From assembly GCF_001010415.1 (NCBI RefSeq), contig NZ_JPLE01000043.1, forward strand, positions 40,296 through 104,295: a stretch of DNA of 64,000 nucleotides. The letters are read 5' to 3'. Each line of letters opens with the position of its first letter. Positions within the stretch are counted from its first letter, which is position 1. The DNA is from Xanthomonas pisi DSM 18956. Lineage in GTDB: Bacteria > Pseudomonadota > Gammaproteobacteria > Xanthomonadales > Xanthomonadaceae. The position numbers were made by a program, and so were the translations under genes. Shown in pieces: positions 53,880-63,896 of this stretch. The notes below the pieces were generated by a model. The model made no database searches. It was not told the DNA's origin and saw nothing but the letters and a program-made list of their open reading frames with translations.

Positions 53880-54443
53880 ATGCGCACTCCGTTGAACGTC
53901 GTTGCCGTCTCCGGCAGCACCTCGCGCCCTTCGCGCAGCCTGGCCCTGGCAGAGGCCACCCTGGCCGAGCTGGCACACCACCTGACCATCAAGCCCAGCA
54001 TCATCCAGCTCGGCGATATCGCAAAGCAGTTAGGCATGGCGCAATGGCGCAGCGACGTCGACGCAACCACAGAACAGGCCTTGCGCCAGGTTGAAACGGC
54101 AGACCTGCTGCTGGTCGTCGCACCGGTGTATCGCGGATCGTACCCAGGCTTGCTCAAGCATCTGTTCGACCTGATCGACATGCACGCCCTGATCGACACG
54201 CCGGTTCTGCTGGCCGCTACCGGCGGCAGCGAACGGCATGCATTGGTCATCGATCACCAACTGCGGCCATTGTTCGCGTTTTTCCAGGCGTTGACGCTGC
54301 CGATCGGCATCTATGCCAGCGAAAGCGATTTCCACGATTACCGGGTGGTCGATCCGGCGCTGTGCCAGCGTATCGCCCTGGCCGCCGAACGCGCTGTCGG
54401 CGTGCTGGGGGTGCGCCCCGATGCGCAACTGCGCATCGCCTGA
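53880..54443 (+). CDS. msuE: NADPH-dependent FMN reductase (MsuE/SsuE)
   Basis: A 187-residue flavodoxin-fold reductase that supplies FMNH2 to SsuD and SfnG. Phosphate loop [16 protein letters not shown] and the family motif [20 protein letters not shown] are intact. Start ATG (MRTPLNVV) follows AGGAA and lies directly behind the sigma-54 promoter. First gene of the operon to ssuB, possibly to sfnB. Confidence 0.93.
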   Translation: MRTPLNVVAVSGSTSRPSRSLALAEATLAELAHHLTIKPSIIQLGDIAKQLGMAQWRSDVDATTEQALRQVETADLLLVVAPVYRGSYPGLLKHLFDLIDMHALIDTPVLLAATGGSERHALVIDHQLRPLFAFFQALTLPIGIYASESDFHDYRVVDPALCQRIALAAERAVGVLGVRPDAQLRIA

Positions 54444-54490
54444 TCCGGTTCGCCGGCGCGATATCGCCAGTCCACCTGAAGGAGAGTGCG

Positions 54491-55654
54491 ATGGAGATGT
54501 TCTGGTTCATTCCCACCCACGGCGACAGCCGCTATCTGGGCACCAGCGAAGGCGCGCGCCAGGTCAGTGCCGACTACGTCACCCAGGTGGCTGTGGCCGC
54601 AGACACGCTGGGTTACGAGGGGGTCTTGATTCCCACCGGGCGCTCCTGCGAAGACCCCTGGGTGATCGCGTCCAGCCTGATCAATGCCACACGCCAGTTG
54701 AAGTTTCTGGTGGCGCTGCGCCCCGGCCTGATGGCGCCCGCGTTGGCGGCGCGCATGGCCGCCAGCTTCGACCGACTCTCCGGCGGGCGCTTGCTGGTCA
54801 ATCTGGTCACCGGCGGTGACCGCGGCGAGCTGGAAGGCGATGGCGTGTTTCTCGATCACGCCGACCGTTACGATGCCTCGGCCGAGTTCATCCGGATCTG
54901 GCGCGAGATCATCCGCCGCAGCCATGACAGCGAAAGCTACGACTTCGATGGCAAGCATCTGCAGGTCAAGGCGGCGCAACTGCTGTATCCCACCGTGCAG
55001 CGGCCGTATCCGCCGGTATGGTTCGGCGGTTCGTCCGATGCGGCGCACGATCTGGCGGCCGAGCAGGTGGACACCTACCTGACCTGGGGCGAGCCACCGG
55101 CTGCGGTGGCGCAGAAGATCGCCACTGTCCGCAGCAAGGCGGCCGCGCTCGGGCGCACGCTGCGCTTCGGCATCCGCCTGCATGTCATCGTGCGCGAAAC
55201 CGACGCGCAGGCCTGGGCCGCGGCCGACGCACTGATCCGTCATCTCGACGACGACACCGTGGAGCGCGCACAGCGCGCCTTCGCGCGCATGGATTCTGTC
55301 GGCCAGCGGCGCATGGCCGCACTGCATGGGCGTGGCCAGGGCCGCACGCGCGCCGATCTGGAAGTCAGCCCGAACCTGTGGGCCGGGGTTGGCCTGGTCC
55401 GCGGCGGTGCCGGTACCGCCCTGGTCGGCAGCCCGCAGACGGTGGTGCAGCGGATCGAGGAATACGCGGCGCTCGGCATCGACACCTTCATCTTTTCCGG
55501 CTATCCGCACCTGGAAGAGGCCTATCGCTTTGCCGAACTGGTGTTCCCGCTGCTGCCTCGCGCACGCCGGCAACCACTGCCCGGGCAACCACTGAGCGGC
55601 CCCTTCGGCGAGGTCATCGCCAACACCATCGTGCCACGCGCTTCGGCGCGCTGA
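54491..55654 (+). CDS. ssuD: FMNH2-dependent alkanesulfonate monooxygenase
   Basis: A 387-residue luciferase-like enzyme that releases sulfite from alkanesulfonates. Signature N terminus [55 protein letters not shown] and C-terminal [20 protein letters not shown] ribosome binding site (AAGGAGAG) precedes the ATG. It needs reduced FMN from MsuE. Confidence 0.95.
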   Translation: MEMFWFIPTHGDSRYLGTSEGARQVSADYVTQVAVAADTLGYEGVLIPTGRSCEDPWVIASSLINATRQLKFLVALRPGLMAPALAARMAASFDRLSGGRLLVNLVTGGDRGELEGDGVFLDHADRYDASAEFIRIWREIIRRSHDSESYDFDGKHLQVKAAQLLYPTVQRPYPPVWFGGSSDAAHDLAAEQVDTYLTWGEPPAAVAQKIATVRSKAAALGRTLRFGIRLHVIVRETDAQAWAAADALIRHLDDDTVERAQRAFARMDSVGQRRMAALHGRGQGRTRADLEVSPNLWAGVGLVRGGAGTALVGSPQTVVQRIEEYAALGIDTFIFSGYPHLEEAYRFAELVFPLLPRARRQPLPGQPLSGPFGEVIANTIVPRASAR

Positions 55655-55665
55655 GAGGAGTCCTC

Positions 55666-56670
55666 ATGAAGCGTCGCAACCTGCTCAAACTCGCAACATT
55701 GGCCGGTGTCGCGCTCGGTGCCCCGCCGCTGGCGTCCAGCGCCGCGGACGCACCGCGCAAGATCGCCGTTCCCGAACGACTGCGCATGGATTACGCCTAC
55801 TACTCGCCTACCTCGCTGGTGCTCAAGCACTTCGGCTGGCTGGAAGAGGCGCTCAAGCCGCAGGGCACCGAGGTCACCTGGGTATTATCGGCCGGCAGCA
55901 ATCGCGCACTGGAGTATCTGGCCGGCAACAGCATCGACTTTGGCAGCACCGCCGGCCTGGCAGCGCTGCTCGGGCGCGCCAACGGCAATCCGGTCAAGGC
56001 GGTCTATGTGTACTCGCGGCCGGAATGGGTCGCCCTCGTCGTCGGCAAGCACTCGCCGATCCAGCGCGTGGCCGAACTGAAGGGCAAACGGGTGGCCGCC
56101 ACCAAGGGCACCGACGCGTACTTGTTTCTGTTGCGCGCGCTGCGCGAAGTCGGGTTGCACAGGAACGACGTCGACATCGTCCATCTGCAGCATCCGGATG
56201 GGCGTATTGCACTGGAACGCGGCAATGTCGATGCCTGGGCCGGACTGGACCCGCATATGGCCGCCAGCCAGCTCGACGCCGGCTCACGGCTGCTCTATCG
56301 CAACGTCGCCTTTAATTCGTACGGCTTCTTGAACACCAGCGAAAAATTCGCCGCCGCCTACCCCGAGCAGATTCCGCTGGTGCTGCAGGCCTATGAGAAG
56401 GCACGCCGCTGGGCCATCGCGCATCCGGACGCGTTGGCGAACCTGATCGCCGAGCAAGCCAGGCTCTCGGTGGCGGTTGCGCAACTGCAATTGCAGCGCA
56501 CCGATCTCAGCCGGCCACTGATTGGTGCCGAGCAACTGGCGGCCTTGCGCAGCGCCGCGCCGCTCCTGCTGGAAGAAGGCCTGGTGCGGCCCGGAACCGA
56601 CCTGACCCAGGTACTGGGCACATTGATCGATCCCCGCTATGCCACACGCGCACGCGTGGCGCAGGGATGA
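55666..56670 (+). CDS. ssuA: Aliphatic sulfonate ABC transporter, substrate-binding protein
   Basis: A 334-residue periplasmic binding protein with an N-terminal signal that has twin arginines (MKRRNLLKLATLAGVALGAP). Two lobes: MDYAYYSPTSLVLKHFGWLEE, VLSAGSNRALEYLAGNSIDFG (typical SsuA), ELKGKRVAATKGTDAYLFLL and DAWAGLDPHMAASQLD. It binds alkanesulfonates for uptake by SsuBC. AGAGGAG precedes the ATG. Confidence 0.93.
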   Translation: MKRRNLLKLATLAGVALGAPPLASSAADAPRKIAVPERLRMDYAYYSPTSLVLKHFGWLEEALKPQGTEVTWVLSAGSNRALEYLAGNSIDFGSTAGLAALLGRANGNPVKAVYVYSRPEWVALVVGKHSPIQRVAELKGKRVAATKGTDAYLFLLRALREVGLHRNDVDIVHLQHPDGRIALERGNVDAWAGLDPHMAASQLDAGSRLLYRNVAFNSYGFLNTSEKFAAAYPEQIPLVLQAYEKARRWAIAHPDALANLIAEQARLSVAVAQLQLQRTDLSRPLIGAEQLAALRSAAPLLLEEGLVRPGTDLTQVLGTLIDPRYATRARVAQG

Positions 56671-57527
56671 CCGCCACGATGAATCAGACCTCGTTCCGCC
56701 TGTCGCGCACCCTGCCATCGTCGCTGCGGCGGCGCTGGCGCCTGCCCGCCGGTAGCCTGGGTCTGGTGCTGCCGGTGAGCTTCTTCGCGGCATTGGAACT
56801 TTGCTCGGCGCTGGGCTGGACGCCACGCTACCTGCTGCCGCCTCCCAGCCAGATCCTGACCACGCTGGCAGACGAAGCCGGCCGGGGATTGGCAGGCCAT
56901 CTGGGCGCCAGCGTGCTGCGGGTACTGGTGGGCTTTGCGCTCGGTGCCGGGCTGGGGCTGGTGATCGGCGTCGGCGTCGGCTTGAACCGTTGGCTGGAAC
57001 GCTTGCTGGATCCCAGCTTTCAGGCGCTGCGCGCGGTTCCAAGCCTGGCCTGGGTGCCCTTGTTGCTGCTGTGGATGGGAATCGATGAAGCGCCGAAGAT
57101 CACCTTGATCGCCATCGGTGCGTTCTTCCCGATGTACCTGGGCGTGGCCAATGGTCTGCGCCAGGTCGACCGCAGCCTGATCGAACTGGGCGAGACCTAT
57201 GGCCTGTCCTGGGGGCGCATGGTGCGGCGGATCCTGTTGCCGGCCGCCTTGCCCTCCATCTTCACCGGGCTGCGCACCAGCCTGAGCCTGGCCTGGATGT
57301 TTCTGGTGGCCGCCGAATTGATCGCCGCCACGCGCGGGCTGGGCTACCTGCTGAGCGACGGGCGCGAAACCTCGCGGCCAGACATCGTCATCGCCGCGAT
57401 CGTGTTGCTTGCCTTGCTCGGCAAGCTCAGCGACAGCGTGCTCAAGGGTCTGGAAACCCGCACGTTGCACTGGCGCGACAACCTGCAGAACCGCCGCGCC
57501 TCTCCGCACGCGGCGCACGACGCATGA
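56667..57527 (+). CDS. ssuC: Aliphatic sulfonate ABC transporter, permease
   Basis: A 286-residue inner-membrane permease with about six TM segments and the ABC coupling (EAA) loop ELGETYGLSWGRMVRRILLP. An ATG at 56667 overlaps ssuA by four bases; ATG 56679 (MNQTSF) is an alternative. Order A-C-B is that of the known sulfonate operons. Confidence 0.93.
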   Translation: MTATMNQTSFRLSRTLPSSLRRRWRLPAGSLGLVLPVSFFAALELCSALGWTPRYLLPPPSQILTTLADEAGRGLAGHLGASVLRVLVGFALGAGLGLVIGVGVGLNRWLERLLDPSFQALRAVPSLAWVPLLLLWMGIDEAPKITLIAIGAFFPMYLGVANGLRQVDRSLIELGETYGLSWGRMVRRILLPAALPSIFTGLRTSLSLAWMFLVAAELIAATRGLGYLLSDGRETSRPDIVIAAIVLLALLGKLSDSVLKGLETRTLHWRDNLQNRRASPHAAHDA

Positions 57528-58279
57528 CTGCCGGCCTGCAGATCCGGGTGGCGACCAAACGCTTCGGTACACGCAGCGTGCTGCACGGCATCGACCTGCG
57601 CGTGGCGCCAGGCGAAGTCCTGAGCCTGATCGGCGCCAGCGGCTGCGGCAAGAGCACCTTGTTGCGCATCGTGGCCGGCCTGGAACGCGACTACAGCGGC
57701 GAGGTGCTGCTGGATGGCAGCCGCATGCAGGGGATCGACCGCCGTATCGGGTTCATCTTCCAGGAGCCGCGCCTGCTGCCCTGGCTGGACGTGGCCGCCA
57801 ATGTCGCCTTTGCCGACGACGCGGCTGCCTCGCCGGCGGCAGCACGGCGGTCGCCGCGCGTGCAGCAGTTGCTGGCCGAGGTCGGCCTGCTCGAGCACGC
57901 GCAAGCGCTACCCAAGCAGCTCTCCGGCGGGCAGGCGCAGCGAGTGGCGCTGGCGCGCGGGCTGTACCGCCAACCGCAGGTGCTGTTGCTGGACGAGCCC
58001 TTCAGCGCCGTGGATGCGTTCACCCGCATCAGGCTGCAGGAGCTGTTGCTGCGCCTGGCCGGCGAGCACGGCTTCACCGTACTGCTGGTGACGCACGATA
58101 TCGACGAGGCGGTCCATCTGAGCGACCGCGTCATCGTTATCGGCGGTCAGCCCGGATCCATCGTGCATACCCAAGTGCTGGACACGCCGCGGCCACGCGA
58201 ACGCCGGGCGCATGAGGCGACGCAGCGTGAGGCGCGTCAGGACCTGCTGGCTGCGCTGCACGACATCCATGCAGTGTAA
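57524..58279 (+). CDS. ssuB: Aliphatic sulfonate ABC transporter, ATPase
   Basis: A 251-residue ABC ATPase: Walker A GASGCGKSTLLR, Q-loop FIFQEPRLLPW, signature QLSGGQAQRVALARGL, Walker B LLLDEPFSAVD and H-loop VLLVTHDIDEA. It overlaps ssuC by four bases and energises uptake of sulfonates. Confidence 0.94.
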   Translation: MTAGLQIRVATKRFGTRSVLHGIDLRVAPGEVLSLIGASGCGKSTLLRIVAGLERDYSGEVLLDGSRMQGIDRRIGFIFQEPRLLPWLDVAANVAFADDAAASPAAARRSPRVQQLLAEVGLLEHAQALPKQLSGGQAQRVALARGLYRQPQVLLLDEPFSAVDAFTRIRLQELLLRLAGEHGFTVLLVTHDIDEAVHLSDRVIVIGGQPGSIVHTQVLDTPRPRERRAHEATQREARQDLLAALHDIHAV

Positions 58280-58399
58280 GCATGCGGCGTTCGCCTGCAG
58301 ATCATGCCGATACATACGGCTGCCAACCGGCATGCACAGGCGGCACGCGCGCCACCGGGTACCGATCATCTCCCTGCGACTGGAACGAGGCCACCGCGC

Positions 58400-59587
58400 A
58401 TGACAAGCCACCAACTGCAACCCACCGTACTCAATCCGCTGCACACGGCCCGGCGCCTGGCCAACGACTTCGCAGCCACCGCAATCGAACGCGATGCGCG
58501 GGGCGGCACTCCCAAGGCAGAACGCGATGCGCTACGCGCCAGCGGCTTGCTGGGCCTGAGCATTCCGCTGCAATACGGCGGCCTTGGCGCCAGCTGGAGC
58601 GAGGTCCTGACCATCGTGCGTGAGTTCGCCAAGGCCGATAGTTCGATCGCGCACGTGTTCGGCTTCCACCACCTGATGCTGGCCACCGTGCGCTTGTTCG
58701 GCCAACCGGCGCAATGGCAACCGTGGTTGGAGCAGACCGCACGCAAGCAGTGGTTCTGGGGTAACGCGCTCAATCCCCTGGATACCCGGACCGTCGCCGT
58801 GCATTACCAAGGATGGCGCGAATTTTCCGGCAAGAAGAGTTTCTGTTCCGGTGCTCTCGACTCGCAGATGCTGATCGCCTCCGCACTGGACGAGCGCAGC
58901 GGCAAGCTGCTGATCGGCGCGGTGCCCACCGCGCGTAGCGGCATTACGCTGGGCCACGACTGGGACAACATCGGCCAGCGCCAGACCGACAGCGGCAGCA
59001 CCATCTTCGAGCGCGTGCGGGTGGAAGAAAACGAGCTGCTGCTCGATCCCGGCCCCCTGAGCACGCCATTCGCGTGCCTGCGCCCGTTGCTGGCGCAGCT
59101 GCTGTTTGCGCATGTCTTCCTGGGCATCGCCGAAGGCGCGTTCGAAGAAGCGCGCACCTATACCTTGACCGAAACGCGCCCCTGGCATCGCTCCGGGGTC
59201 GAGCAGGCCAGCGACGATCCCTACATCCTGGCCCATTACGGCGAATTCTGGCTGGGGCTGGAAAGCGCACGCCTGCTGGCCGGGCGCGCCGCCGATCTGC
59301 TCGATGCCGCCTGGCGCAAGGAACACGCGCTCACCGGCGACGAACGTGCACAGGTGGCCCTGGCAGTGGCCGCCGCCAAGGTCGCCACCACGCGCGTGGG
59401 GCTGGAGGTGAGCAGCAAACTGTTCGACGTCACCGGCGCGCGCGCCACCCATGCGGCGCTGCGCCTGGACCGCTACTGGCGCAATCTGCGCACCCATACC
59501 CTGCACGACCCGGTCGACTACAAGGTGCGCGAACTCGGCGAATGGGCGCTACGGCAACAGGCGCCCACACCCAGCTTCTACTCATGA
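58400..59587 (+). CDS. SfnB-family acyl-CoA-dehydrogenase-like flavin monooxygenase
   Basis: A 395-residue acyl-CoA dehydrogenase-fold protein of the DszC/SfnB type: GLLGLSIPLQYGGLGASW, SIAHVFGFHHLMLATVRLF, HDWDNIGQRQTDSGS and LDRYWRNLRTHTLHDPVDYK. Members use reduced flavin to oxidise sulfur compounds, not acyl-CoA. The start ATG (MTSHQLQP) is 120 bases after ssuB. The presence between ssuB and the SfnR-type activator supports a sulfone or sulfur-compound role. Confidence 0.85.
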   Translation: MTSHQLQPTVLNPLHTARRLANDFAATAIERDARGGTPKAERDALRASGLLGLSIPLQYGGLGASWSEVLTIVREFAKADSSIAHVFGFHHLMLATVRLFGQPAQWQPWLEQTARKQWFWGNALNPLDTRTVAVHYQGWREFSGKKSFCSGALDSQMLIASALDERSGKLLIGAVPTARSGITLGHDWDNIGQRQTDSGSTIFERVRVEENELLLDPGPLSTPFACLRPLLAQLLFAHVFLGIAEGAFEEARTYTLTETRPWHRSGVEQASDDPYILAHYGEFWLGLESARLLAGRAADLLDAAWRKEHALTGDERAQVALAVAAAKVATTRVGLEVSSKLFDVTGARATHAALRLDRYWRNLRTHTLHDPVDYKVRELGEWALRQQAPTPSFYS

Positions 59588-59684
59588 CTCCAGTCCCTGC
59601 GTGTCCGTCGCGTAGAACTCGCCTGCAGGTGTCGCTGCTGCGCGCTGACAGACGCTCCTTCTTCTCCCTCCTTGCGTCCGGCCC

Positions 59685-60758
59685 ATGTCCGATTTCCGTC
59701 TGCTAACCCTGCCTTCGTTGCCGCAACGCGTCGCTGCCGGCAACCGCACGACCGCCGCCGCGCACGTGTTCGAAGACCCGGCATCGCAGGCATTGCTGGC
59801 CCACCTGGAACGCGTGGCGCCCAGCGAAGCCAGCGTACTGATCATCGGCGAATCCGGCACCGGCAAGGAGCTGGTGGCGCGTCATATCCATAGCCTCAGC
59901 ACGCGTGCGCACCAGCCATTCGTGGCGGTCAACTGCGGAGCCTTCAGCGAATCGCTGGTCGATGCAGAGTTGTTCGGGCACGAAAAAGGCGCCTTCACCG
60001 GCGCACTCAGCGCCAAGGCCGGCTGGTTCGAGGAAGCCAATGGCGGCACGCTGTTTCTCGACGAGATTGGTGACCTGCCGATGCCGATCCAGGTCAAGCT
60101 GTTGCGCGTGCTGCAGGAGCGCGAAGTGGTGCGCCTGGGGTCGCGCCGCAGTATCCCGATCGACGTGCGGGTGCTGGCCGCCACCAACGTGCCGCTGGAA
60201 CAGGCCATCGGCCAGGGACAGTTCCGCCAGGACCTGTTCTACCGGCTCAACGTGGTCGGCGTGGGGCTCAAGCCGCTGCGCGAACGGCCCGGCGACATTC
60301 CACCCTTGATCCGCCATTTCGTGCAGATCTACAGCCAGCGTCTGGGCCATGGCCAGGTCATGATCAGCCCGGAGGCCGAGCAGCTCCTGGTGCAGTACCC
60401 GTGGCCGGGCAATATCCGCGAACTGGAAAATGTCATCCACCACACCTTGCTGATCCACCGCGACGGCGTGGTGCGCGCTGACGACATCCGGCTGTCGCAG
60501 CTGCGCCTGCCCACCCCGTCCACCGGCGATGCGCAGCCCGATGCCGCGGCCCTGCTCGCACACGCCTTCGACACCTTGTTCGAGAGCAATGACGGCGCGC
60601 TGCATGCCACGGTCGAAGCGCAGCTATTGCGTGCCGCCTACCGGCATTGCCACCACAACCAGGTCAGGACCGCTGCCCTGCTGGGACTGAGCCGCAACGT
60701 CGTGCGTGCGCGTCTGATCGAACTGGGCGAGGTGGTGGTGAACAGGCGCGCCGATTGA
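59685..60758 (+). CDS. sfnR: Sigma-54-dependent activator of SfnR type
   Basis: A 357-residue enhancer-binding protein that lacks an N-terminal receiver. AAA+ domain: Walker A GESGTGKE (55-62), the sigma-54 contact loop GAFTGA (102-107), Walker B GGTLFLDEIGD (120-130), and arginine-finger region FRQDLFYRLNVV. C-terminal Fis-type HTH: NQVRTAALLGLSRNVVRARL. This is the SfnR layout, in which regulation is by expression level rather than by phosphorylation. Its likely targets are the two -24/-12 promoters 6-6.5 kb upstream. Inferred from context. Confidence 0.9.
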   Translation: MSDFRLLTLPSLPQRVAAGNRTTAAAHVFEDPASQALLAHLERVAPSEASVLIIGESGTGKELVARHIHSLSTRAHQPFVAVNCGAFSESLVDAELFGHEKGAFTGALSAKAGWFEEANGGTLFLDEIGDLPMPIQVKLLRVLQEREVVRLGSRRSIPIDVRVLAATNVPLEQAIGQGQFRQDLFYRLNVVGVGLKPLRERPGDIPPLIRHFVQIYSQRLGHGQVMISPEAEQLLVQYPWPGNIRELENVIHHTLLIHRDGVVRADDIRLSQLRLPTPSTGDAQPDAAALLAHAFDTLFESNDGALHATVEAQLLRAAYRHCHHNQVRTAALLGLSRNVVRARLIELGEVVVNRRAD

Positions 60759-60848
60759 CGCGCCGGGTGTCGACCTACGCTTGCTGCGCTGCCTTGCAGC
60801 GCGGCGTTGCATCTTCGTCAGCCTTGCCCGGCGTGAAAATCCGGCCGC

Positions 60849-61343
60849 TCAGCGGCGTCGATAATCCACATAAGAAAATGCGAATGCATGCCGCGCGTCG
60901 GCTGCATGCTCTTCGCGCTGCACCGGCACCCACACAGCCGGGTCGATCGGCGGGAAATGCGTATCGGCATGGTCGACCACGGTGTCGACCTCGGTCACCG
61001 CCAGCACGTCGGCGCGTTCCATCGTCAGGCGATACACCTCGCCGCCTCCGATCACGCACAACTCCTGCGCGCCCTCCTGCCCGGCACGCTGTATCGCATG
61101 ATCGACAGATGCCACCGCCTGCATGCCCGCGAACGGCACCTGCCCCGAGCGCGTCAGCACCAGATTCAGACGCTCTGGCAAGGCGCGCCCCAACGATTGC
61201 GCGGTCTTGCGCCCCATCAGGATCGGCTTGCCCAGCGTCAGCGCCTTGAAACGTTTGAGATCGTCCGGCAACTTCCACGGCAGATCGTTATCGCGACCGA
61301 TGGCGTTGTTGCGGTCGAAGGCGACGATCAGGGCTATTCGCAT
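60849..61343 (-). CDS. folA: Dihydrofolate reductase
   Basis: A 164-residue enzyme that reduces dihydrofolate with NADPH. Motifs: LIVAFDRNNAIGRDNDLPW with catalytic Asp in LPDDLKRFK, KPILMGRKTAQSLG and ELCVIGGGEVYRL. It follows thyA, the enzyme that makes dihydrofolate, with one small gene between. The start overlaps the end of that gene by 10 bases. Confidence 0.96.
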   Translation of the reverse strand: MRIALIVAFDRNNAIGRDNDLPWKLPDDLKRFKALTLGKPILMGRKTAQSLGRALPERLNLVLTRSGQVPFAGMQAVASVDHAIQRAGQEGAQELCVIGGGEVYRLTMERADVLAVTEVDTVVDHADTHFPPIDPAVWVPVQREEHAADARHAFAFSYVDYRRR

Positions 61344-61627
61344 TTGTCAGGATATAAGTCGTCATAGATCTTCATTGCTGACTTTCTAGCTAGCAATGTC
61401 AGTCCCGCACCAAAAGAAAATACGAGCATGAATAGAGCAATCAGCAGCGGCGATGATTGAAGAAACGCCCAAGCATGATCGGCCCTATCTCCCTTGACCA
61501 AAGCAGCAATGATCAGTCCCAGGGGCGCTGCTGTGACAGGCACGGCTGTAGCTACGGCTAAAGAGCCAGACATACTCATCAAAGAATCCGCAAGCTTCTC
61601 GCGTGCTTTGCATGAATGTTTTGCCAC
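61334..61627 (-). CDS. Small membrane protein of unknown function between thyA and folA
   Basis: A 97-residue protein from a GTG start with GGGAGGGG just upstream; a TTG 12 bases earlier is also possible. Two hydrophobic segments are clear: VATAVPVTAAPLGLIIAALV and PLLIALFMLVFSFGAGLTLL, separated by a short polar loop (KGDRADHAWAFLQ). The C-terminal 20 residues are polar and basic-acidic. GC content is visibly lower than in thyA and folA. It overlaps the start of folA by 10 bases, so it is coupled to it. Function not recognised. Confidence 0.65.
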   Translation of the reverse strand: MAKHSCKAREKLADSLMSMSGSLAVATAVPVTAAPLGLIIAALVKGDRADHAWAFLQSSPLLIALFMLVFSFGAGLTLLARKSAMKIYDDLYPDKCE

Positions 61628-61669
61628 CGCCCCTCCCAATCAACAAGAACGTTTTACCTACATCGATCC

Positions 61670-62464
61670 TTACACCGCCACCTGCGCCTTGATCGCCGGA
61701 TGCGGGTCGTAGCCGTCGATGGCGATATCTTCGAAACGGAACGCGAACAGATCGGTGACTTCGGGATTCAGACGCAAGGTGGGCAGTGCGCGCGGTGTGC
61801 GCGTCAGTTGCTCTCGGGCCTGCTCGAAGTGGTTCGAGTACAGATGCGCATCGCCCAGCGTATGCACGAAATCGCCCACGCCCAGCCCGGTGGCTTGCGC
61901 CACCATGTGCGTGAGCAGCGCATAGCTGGCGATATTGAACGGCACGCCCAGAAAAATGTCGCCGCTACGCTGGTAGAGCTGGCAACTGAGCTTGCCGTCG
62001 ACCACGTAGAACTGGAACAGGCTATGGCAGGGCATCAATGCCATTTGCGGCAGTTCGCCGACATTCCAGGCGCTGATGACCAGGCGACGCGAGTCCGGAT
62101 TGCGTTTGATCTCATCGACCAGCCACTGCATCTGGTCGATCTCGACGCCGTCCGGGCCGGTCCAACGCCGCCACTGCTTGCCGTAGACCGGGCCAAGATC
62201 GCCATTGTCGTCGGCCCATTCGTCCCAGATACGTACCTGGTTGTCTTTCAGATACCCGATGTTGGTATCGCCCTGCAGGAACCACAGCAACTCGTGGATG
62301 ATCGAGCGCAGGTGCAGCTTCTTGGTGGTGACCAGCGGAAAGCCGGCGTTGAGATCGAAGCGCATCTGCCAGCCGAATACGCTGCGCGTGCCGGTGCCGG
62401 TGCGGTCGGACTTTTCGGCGCCGTGTTCCAGCACGTGCTGCAGTAGGTCCAGGTACGGTTTCAC
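61670..62464 (-). CDS. thyA: Thymidylate synthase
   Basis: A 264-residue enzyme (E. coli length) converting dUMP to dTMP with methylene-tetrahydrofolate. Motifs: [19 protein letters not shown], the Cys nucleophile in [15 protein letters not shown], and [12 protein letters not shown] at 62464 overlaps the stop of lgt by two bases. The lgt-thyA-(small gene)-folA order links it to dihydrofolate recycling. Confidence 0.96.
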   Translation of the reverse strand: MKPYLDLLQHVLEHGAEKSDRTGTGTRSVFGWQMRFDLNAGFPLVTTKKLHLRSIIHELLWFLQGDTNIGYLKDNQVRIWDEWADDNGDLGPVYGKQWRRWTGPDGVEIDQMQWLVDEIKRNPDSRRLVISAWNVGELPQMALMPCHSLFQFYVVDGKLSCQLYQRSGDIFLGVPFNIASYALLTHMVAQATGLGVGDFVHTLGDAHLYSNHFEQAREQLTRTPRALPTLRLNPEVTDLFAFRFEDIAIDGYDPHPAIKAQVAV

Positions 62465-63351
62465 TTGACCGCCTCCACGGTTGCGGCAACCGGCACCACC
62501 GGCTGCAAGACCGGCGCGCGGCGTGACATCGCCAGCAAGACCAGGCCCACCGCAATCAATGGCAAGCTCAGAATCTGGCCCATCGTCAGCCAGTCGAAGG
62601 CCAGATAGCCAATCGGCGCATCCGGCACACGCACGAATTCCACGATGAAGCGGAACACCCCGTACAGCAGCGCAAACAGCCCCGACACCGCATAGCGCGC
62701 GCGCGGCTTCATCGAGAATGCCCACAACACGACGAACATCACCACGCCTTCCAGCGCGGCCTCGTACAGCTGGGACGGATGACGGGCGAAGCGATCCAGT
62801 GCGCCGGCGGCGTATTGCGCATGAATCTGCGCTGGTGCGATGTCGGCCAGTTCCGGCGCATGCGGGAAGATCACGCCCCAGCCGGCCTGGGTGAACTTAC
62901 CCCACAGCTCGCCGCCGACAAAATTGCCGAGCCGCCCGAAGCCAAGGCCCAACGGCACCAGCGGCGCGACGAAATCCATCACGTCGAAGAAGTGCAGGCG
63001 ATGCTTGCGTGCCCACAGCCAGCAGGCGATCAACACGCCCAGCAGCCCGCCGTGGAAGCTCATCCCGCCTTCCCACACCTTGAACAGGATCAGTGGATTG
63101 GCCAGGAAGGTCTCGAATGCATAGAACAGCATGTAGCCGATGCGCCCGCCCAGCACCACGCCGAGCATGCCGTAGAACAGCAGGTCGGAAAAACCGTCCA
63201 TATCCACGCCCGGCAGACGGCCGCGCAAAATCCGCGAACGGCCCAGCGCCCAGGCCGAGAAGAAGGCGGCCAGGTACATCAAGCCGTACCAGTGCACCTG
63301 CACCGGGCCGAGCGAGAAGGCGATGGGGTCGATGGCGTGCAGATAGATCAT
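62461..63351 (-). CDS. lgt: Prolipoprotein diacylglyceryl transferase
   Basis: A 296-residue inner-membrane enzyme that attaches diacylglycerol to the lipobox cysteine of prolipoproteins. Lgt signature [13 protein letters not shown] and the catalytic-region motif SFHGGLLGV are present with about seven TM segments (from [18 protein letters not shown]). Coupled to thyA by an overlapping stop/start, as in many proteobacteria. Confidence 0.96.
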   Translation of the reverse strand: MIYLHAIDPIAFSLGPVQVHWYGLMYLAAFFSAWALGRSRILRGRLPGVDMDGFSDLLFYGMLGVVLGGRIGYMLFYAFETFLANPLILFKVWEGGMSFHGGLLGVLIACWLWARKHRLHFFDVMDFVAPLVPLGLGFGRLGNFVGGELWGKFTQAGWGVIFPHAPELADIAPAQIHAQYAAGALDRFARHPSQLYEAALEGVVMFVVLWAFSMKPRARYAVSGLFALLYGVFRFIVEFVRVPDAPIGYLAFDWLTMGQILSLPLIAVGLVLLAMSRRAPVLQPVVPVAATVEAVK

Positions 63352-63404
63352 GCGGACCGCGTATCACGTAGAGCGAGGCCGCTATTCTGACACCTCGGGC
63401 GCGC

Positions 63405-63896
63405 TCAGCCTAAGAGCTGTGGCCGATCGGGCAGCTCGTCTTCATGCTGCATGTCGCCGGCGGCCGGGAAATGCGCGACCAGCAGCTCGGTGACCGCCTC
63501 GATCCCGGCCAGCACCGCAGCCTCGTGCTGGCCCTCGCGCAGGAACTGCTGCATGCGCCGGCACACCTCCGCCCACTGCGCCTCCGGCACCTGGCTGCGC
63601 AGGCCGCGGTCGGCGACGACTTCGATGGCGTGGTCTGCCAGCAGCAGATAAATGAGGACACCGTTATTGGCTTCGGTGTCCCAGGTGCGCAGCTGGGCGA
63701 ACGCCTGCTCGGCGCGCTGGCGGGCCGTGTGCCCGCGCCACAGCGCCCCGAGCGGCAGGTCCCCATCCACCGCCACCATGATCTGGCCGGTATGGCTGCG
63801 TTCGCTGGCGGCCACGGCCGCAGCGATCGTGTCCATGCAAGCAGCCGGAAACCTGCGCTGCGCCGAGGGCGCAAAAAAATGCCTGAACCACCGCAT
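63405..63896 (-). CDS. TPM domain protein
   Basis: A 163-residue TPM-domain protein without signal peptide: AVAASERSHTGQIMVAVDGD, ARQRAEQAFAQLRTW and NNGVLIYLLLADHAIEVVADRGL, the TPM core. It overlaps the stop of the preceding TPM-type gene (TAATG), the known pairing of two TPM genes, usually with lemA upstream. Molecular function unknown. Confidence 0.85.
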   Translation of the reverse strand: MRWFRHFFAPSAQRRFPAACMDTIAAAVAASERSHTGQIMVAVDGDLPLGALWRGHTARQRAEQAFAQLRTWDTEANNGVLIYLLLADHAIEVVADRGLRSQVPEAQWAEVCRRMQQFLREGQHEAAVLAGIEAVTELLVAHFPAAGDMQHEDELPDRPQLLG

